From Gammaproteobacteria bacterium UBA2955 (GTDB taxonomy: Bacteria; Pseudomonadota; Gammaproteobacteria; Pseudomonadales; Azotimanducaceae): a stretch of 8,821 nucleotides of DNA. The position numbers and the translations under genes are program-made. Position 1 is the first letter of the stretch; every line of letters begins with the position of its first letter. The stretch lies in assembly GCA_002348825.1 (NCBI GenBank), contig DEBN01000057.1, positions 1 to 8,821 of the forward strand, written 5' to 3'. Below the pieces are notes generated by a model. It worked only from the letters and a program-made list of their open reading frames with translations, was not told where the DNA came from and ran no database searches. This document shows positions 5,441-8,821 of the stretch, piece after piece.

Positions 5441-7600
5441 CTATTCTGTCGTAAAACCACGCCCTTCAAGCAGCGGTTCGATGCTCGGGTCCTGTCCTCG
5501 GAAATTTCGATAAAGCTCGCCGGCAGGTTTGAGGCCGCCCGCCTCGTATACCCACTTTTGTAAGCGTGCCGCTAATTTTGGATCCCAAATGTCTTCGGCT
5601 TGTTTAAAGGCGTTAAAACCGTCGGCGTCTAGAATCTCCGACCACAGGTACGCGTAGTAGCCGGCAGAATAACCGCCGGCGAAGATGTGGCTAAAGTATT
5701 GCGAGCGGTAGCGTGGCTCGATCTCTGGAATGAGACCGTAGCCGTCGAGCACCTGTTTTTCGAACGCTCTGGCGTCGGTAATGTTCGCGGCTTCGGCGGC
5801 TGTCAATGAGTGCCAAGCGAGGTCGAGCAGCGATGCCGCGACGTACTCTGTCGTATAGAAGCCCTGATTGTGGTTAGCTGCGCGACGGATTTTCTCTACC
5901 AACTCAGTAGGAATCACTTCGCCAGTCTTGTAGTGGGTCGCGTACATCTCCAGCATTTCTGGCTGGCTCACCCAATGTTCTAGAATTTGTGCCGGGAATT
6001 CCGTGTAATCGCGCGGCCCGTCAACGCCGGAGAAGCTGGGGTAATCTATTTGCGTCATCAAGCCATGAAGCCCGTGACCAAACTCATGGAACAGCGTTTC
6101 CACATCGGAGAAGCGCATCAATGTGGGCTCGCCTTCGGGGGGCTTAGGAAGATTCATATTATTCGTGATCAAAGGACGAATCCGCTCTCCATTGATATTC
6201 GAAGCGCTGCGATAGCTGCTCATCCATGCGCCGCCGCGTTTCGAATCTCTGGCATACATATCGGTCATAAATAGCCCCAGATGTTCGCCAGCACGATCTT
6301 TTACATCGAATGAGACAACGACTGGGTTCCAACCCGCAACGTCAGCCTGCTCAAAAGACAGGCCAAACAGTTTATTCGCCATAGCGAATGCGCCCTGTTG
6401 GACGTTTTCGAGCTTGAAGTAGGGCTTAGTTATATTTTCATCCAAGTCGTAGCGTGCCAGACGCAGTTTTTCGGCCAGATGCCACCAGTCCCATGCTGCA
6501 AATGTTGTTTCGCCCATCATGGCCTGCATGTCGGCACGCTCTCGTTTGGCCTGGGCGAGGCCGGGACGCCAAACGCGCAATAAGAAATCTTCAGCGCCCT
6601 TGGGTGTTTTCGCCATGTTGTATTCAAGAATGTAGTGGGCGTGCGACTCGTAGCCCATCAGGGCAGCTCGCTTGGCGCGCAGCTGGGCAATTTTGATAGC
6701 GATCGGGCCGTTGTCTCGCTCGCCAGCGGCGCCGCGTAATCGGTAGCCGTTAAACAGCTTTTCTCGCAAGGATCTGTTCGTCGACTGCACCATAAAGCTT
6801 TCGTAGGCCGACCGATTTAAACCGACCACCCACGCGTTCTGCGCATCATCGTAAATGGCGGCCTTAAAATCGCTGCTCAGGCCGGCGGTTTCTGCTTCGG
6901 TTTTTAACACCAATTTGAATGCTTTGGTCTCAAGCAAAAGGTTTTGAGCGAACTGTGTCGTAAGCCTGGAGATTTCTTCGTTAATGGCCGCTATTTGCGC
7001 TTTTACTTCTGGAGCGAAAGCGGCGCCCGCGCGCACGAAACTGCGGTGGGTGAGTTCCAACAGCCGCGCTTCTTGCTCGCCTAGGTTAAGCGACTCACGC
7101 GCATCAAACACCGCCTTGACCCGCTCATAGAGCACAGGGTTGAGCGCGATGGCGTCACTTTCCCGCGTCAGCATGGGGTAGATCTGTGTCTGAAGTGCCC
7201 GCAACTCGTCGTCGGTGTCTGTGCCGGTGATGTTGCTGAAGGTGGCCGCTACCTTATCCAGAGATTCACCCGAGACTTCCAGCGGCACAATGGTGTTACT
7301 GAATGTGGGGGCTTCTGGATTACCAACGATCGCGTCGATGTCTGCACGCAGTTCCTGCAGAGCTTTCTTCACCGCCGGCAAATAGTCATCGGTGCTGATT
7401 TCGGCAAATGGCGGTACGCCAAAGGGTGTTTCCCAGTTCTTGCGGAACGGGTTATCTGCAAGCTCGCTGTCGCTGACCGTCAAATCGTCTGTGATGGGCT
7501 CTGCCGTGTTGTTACCACCGCCGCTCTGTGGCTCGGACTCGCCGCAGGATGCGGTCAGAGCGGTGAAAAGCAGCAACATGGATAAACGACCGATATTCAT
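5441..7600 (-). CDS. dcp: M3 family metallopeptidase (Dcp-type), lipoprotein
   Basis: This is a 719-residue zinc peptidase of the thimet oligopeptidase/peptidyl-dipeptidase family, which cuts short peptides inside a closed channel. Zinc ligands are His505 and His509 with catalytic Glu506 in HEFGHGLHGLM, and Glu534 in DYTEFPAQILEHW, 29 residues on as in the family. The substrate-binding loop HIFAGGYSAGYYAYLWSE (638-655) and the Dcp-like end FRGQDPSIEPLLEGRGF (700-716) are present. HGL after the zinc motif favours Dcp over PrlC. The N-terminal region is mostly helical, as expected. ATG 7600 is chosen over ATG 7678 because it has a good GGAGAG site and gives a signal peptide with lipobox TASC (Cys19), then a Ser/Gly/Asn-rich linker. 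+2 is Gly, so outer-membrane retention is likely, whereas E. coli Dcp has no such signal. Its probable role is degrading peptides in the periplasm or at the surface. Confidence 0.97.
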   Translation of the reverse strand: MNIGRLSMLLLFTALTASCGESEPQSGGGNNTAEPITDDLTVSDSELADNPFRKNWETPFGVPPFAEISTDDYLPAVKKALQELRADIDAIVGNPEAPTFSNTIVPLEVSGESLDKVAATFSNITGTDTDDELRALQTQIYPMLTRESDAIALNPVLYERVKAVFDARESLNLGEQEARLLELTHRSFVRAGAAFAPEVKAQIAAINEEISRLTTQFAQNLLLETKAFKLVLKTEAETAGLSSDFKAAIYDDAQNAWVVGLNRSAYESFMVQSTNRSLREKLFNGYRLRGAAGERDNGPIAIKIAQLRAKRAALMGYESHAHYILEYNMAKTPKGAEDFLLRVWRPGLAQAKRERADMQAMMGETTFAAWDWWHLAEKLRLARYDLDENITKPYFKLENVQQGAFAMANKLFGLSFEQADVAGWNPVVVSFDVKDRAGEHLGLFMTDMYARDSKRGGAWMSSYRSASNINGERIRPLITNNMNLPKPPEGEPTLMRFSDVETLFHEFGHGLHGLMTQIDYPSFSGVDGPRDYTEFPAQILEHWVSQPEMLEMYATHYKTGEVIPTELVEKIRRAANHNQGFYTTEYVAASLLDLAWHSLTAAEAANITDARAFEKQVLDGYGLIPEIEPRYRSQYFSHIFAGGYSAGYYAYLWSEILDADGFNAFKQAEDIWDPKLAARLQKWVYEAGGLKPAGELYRNFRGQDPSIEPLLEGRGFTTE

Positions 7601-7605
7601 TATCT

Positions 7606-7611
7606 CTCTCC
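7606..7611 (-). promoter_or_regulatory. Ribosome binding site deciding the peptidase start
   Basis: GGAGAG on the minus strand ends 5 bases before ATG 7600, good spacing for a Shine-Dalgarno. It supports this start over the in-frame ATG at 7678, which would bury the lipoprotein signal under 26 extra residues. Confidence 0.7.
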
Positions 7612-7669
7612 AGTACAGGTAGTAAGCGGTTGTCTTGCGCCGGTCAGAAGCGCCTAAATTTGTCGAGAG

Positions 7670-7675
7670 CTTATA
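7670..7675 (-). promoter_or_regulatory. Candidate -10 element for the peptidase gene
   Basis: TATAAG on the minus strand, about 70 bases upstream of ATG 7600, resembles a sigma70 -10 box. No good -35 hexamer lies 16-18 bases upstream of it. If real, it means the peptidase can be transcribed apart from the EEP gene upstream. Confidence 0.25.
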
Positions 7676-7840
7676 CACTGGTTGTAGAAAAGACCACGAG
7701 CAAACTGGCCGCAGCTGAGCCCGTTGACCTTGTTGTTAGGTTTGATGCGCGATTGCTCAGGCCGCTTTCGTTACCCTGTGTTGGGACAGGTTTCGATGTG
7801 CGTTCAGCGAGCAGGTGTTGGGCAGCGCGTTGTCGCGAAG

Positions 7841-7853
7841 CGCCGAGACGGCG
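7841..7853 (-). terminator. Small GC hairpin just after the EEP stop
   Basis: CGCCG, loop of 3, CGGCG lies 2 bases past the EEP stop codon on the minus strand. There is no U-tract after it, so it is not a classical intrinsic terminator. It may stabilise the 3' end or be chance. The rest of the 7601-7855 gap shows no gene. Confidence 0.2.
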
Positions 7854-7855
7854 TG

Positions 7856-8740
7856 TTAATGCACTGCAAATCTGACGAAGAGCGCTGGGTGGTCGCTCAG
7901 CGGTCCAGCGTCGTTCTTAAATTGAGTGTCTTCACCTGAATCGAGAACCTCCAGATCGGCGTTCAGGCCGTCGCGAAAGTAGACGTAATCCAGCACCGGC
8001 CAGCCTCGTTCGGCCTGAGAGCCGGTTTCCGCGCGCGTCAGTTGCAGGCGATCACGAAACTGCAGCAGCAGCGCTTTATCTGCAGCAGACTGCCAATTCA
8101 GGTTGAGATCACCCGCGAGGATAATCGCCTCATCGCGAGCTAGCTCCTGCAATGCAACAGCGATCTGATTTAGCTGCGAGGCTCTTGCGTTCCGGTCAGG
8201 TGTGCTGCTTCCGGCATCGAGGTGGGTATTAACGAGGAAGATACGATGGCCGGCAGACGACTCCAAAATGCCCAGCTGAAAGCCCTTTTGCGCAAAACAA
8301 TCATTTAATCGAACCAGCCAGCCAGAGCATGCATTGAATGCGGTGAACGACGTCCGAAGTTGCCAATGCTCTGTATTCAAGCCGGTAATGGTCGTGAGGC
8401 CCGAGCCGGAACAAACAAAACATTTCTGCGAGCCAAGATTTTCGCCTCGTGAGGCGCTGTGAGATTTTGGTAACGATCCTAGCAGTAGCTCGTGATGCGC
8501 GAAGTCCTCTTGCAACAACGCCAGTTCATAGCCCTTGGTCAATTCGGCGATCCGCGGAAAACGTTCGCTCGGCCGGTCGCCGGCGATAATGGACGGCAGC
8601 CCGTGAGTGTTGTACACCAGCACATCAAACTCGAAACTAGCTTTTGCGGTCGCGTCAATCGCCGTCAATGGCCAGCAAACAGCCAAAATCAGTAAAGCCT
8701 TAACCCCAGCGTTACTCGGCAATGGATGTTGAGCATACAT
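7856..8740 (-). CDS. Exported endonuclease/exonuclease/phosphatase family protein
   Basis: This 294-residue protein has the DNase I-like EEP fold, which hydrolyses phosphodiester or phosphomonoester bonds with a divalent metal. Motifs are in order: VYNTHGLP (Asn44); ALLQED (metal-binding Glu78); VNTHLDAG (170-177, His173); LAGDLNLN (Asp211, Asn213); LDYVYF (Asp251); and LSDHPALF (catalytic Asp283-His284). DCFAQKGF (147-154) resembles the D-C-x-A-x-K-G-F element I associate with bacterial sphingomyelinase-like EEP proteins, so a phospholipid diesterase is plausible. An extracellular nuclease or inositol-phosphatase-like role remains possible. A hydrophobic segment (about 13-28) followed by AIDATAKA suggests a cleaved Sec signal. 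Cys107, Cys110, Cys138 and Cys148 could form disulfides after export. ATG 8740 has no obvious Shine-Dalgarno, and no better in-frame start is visible. The M3 peptidase follows after 255 bases on the same strand. Confidence 0.92.
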   Translation of the reverse strand: MYAQHPLPSNAGVKALLILAVCWPLTAIDATAKASFEFDVLVYNTHGLPSIIAGDRPSERFPRIAELTKGYELALLQEDFAHHELLLGSLPKSHSASRGENLGSQKCFVCSGSGLTTITGLNTEHWQLRTSFTAFNACSGWLVRLNDCFAQKGFQLGILESSAGHRIFLVNTHLDAGSSTPDRNARASQLNQIAVALQELARDEAIILAGDLNLNWQSAADKALLLQFRDRLQLTRAETGSQAERGWPVLDYVYFRDGLNADLEVLDSGEDTQFKNDAGPLSDHPALFVRFAVH

Positions 8741-8821
8741 AATGGCGCTTGGATGGCAGCGAGATCTGGCGCTTACGAATAGTTAGGGCTTGAGATCAGT
8801 ACAAAGACCATCACGCAAGGT
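8741..8821 (-). promoter_or_regulatory. Upstream region of the EEP gene
   Basis: This right-edge stretch contains no gene. On the minus strand TTGTAC, a 17-base spacer and TATTCG form a weak promoter-like pair with half-matching hexamers. The octamer TGGCGCTT occurs at 8743-8750 and again at 8767-8774, a 24-base period. That could be a tandem regulator site or chance. Confidence 0.2.

Noticed and set aside
7630..7939. Plus-strand frames of 81 and 71 codons across the EEP-peptidase gap
   Set aside because: They run antisense into the EEP 3' end, overlap each other in different frames and lack any recognisable family or ribosome site.

Overview
The window looks like chromosomal sequence from a free-living, Gram-negative proteobacterium. 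A gammaproteobacterium is most likely, possibly aquatic, but this lineage call is an inference from gene content. The supporting signs are two lipoprotein signal peptides, an exported EEP-fold phosphohydrolase, a lipoprotein version of a Dcp-type M3 peptidase and a stand-alone HupE/UreJ-like membrane protein. Base composition is moderately GC-rich by eye. I see no tRNA, rRNA, CRISPR array, insertion sequence or phage gene. All seven convincing genes are intact.

Layout, left to right. 1-332 holds no convincing gene, only short overlapping frames that could be a decayed gene end. A VOC/glyoxalase-like protein (333-1043, minus) is divergent from a luciferase-like monooxygenase family (LLM) flavin/F420 oxidoreductase (1198-2214, plus). 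The LLM gene converges on a lipoprotein beta-propeller (2287-3405, minus). That protein carries the calcium-site and histidine-dyad pattern of paraoxonases (PON). It is divergent from an alpha/beta hydrolase (3608-4564, plus), which is followed after 21 bases by a HupE/UreJ-like membrane protein (4586-5437, plus). That pair converges, with only 3 bases between stop codons, on the M3 metallopeptidase lipoprotein (5441-7600, minus). Upstream of the peptidase, on the same strand, is an exported endonuclease/exonuclease/phosphatase (EEP) protein with sphingomyelinase-like motifs (7856-8740, minus). Its upstream region runs to the window end.

How the genes may work together. The left half gathers four small-molecule enzyme types: VOC, LLM oxidoreductase, PON-like lactonase/arylesterase and alpha/beta hydrolase. 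In principle they could form an oxidise-then-hydrolyse catabolic set. However, orientations alternate, so most are not co-transcribed, and the link is only a hypothesis. The right half is an envelope/export set: a membrane metal-permease-like protein, a surface or periplasmic oligopeptidase and a secreted phosphodiesterase. Only hydrolase-HupE (21-base gap) and perhaps EEP-peptidase (255-base gap) could share transcripts. I found no clearly new multi-gene system. The most notable item is the well-preserved PON active-site pattern in a bacterial lipoprotein.
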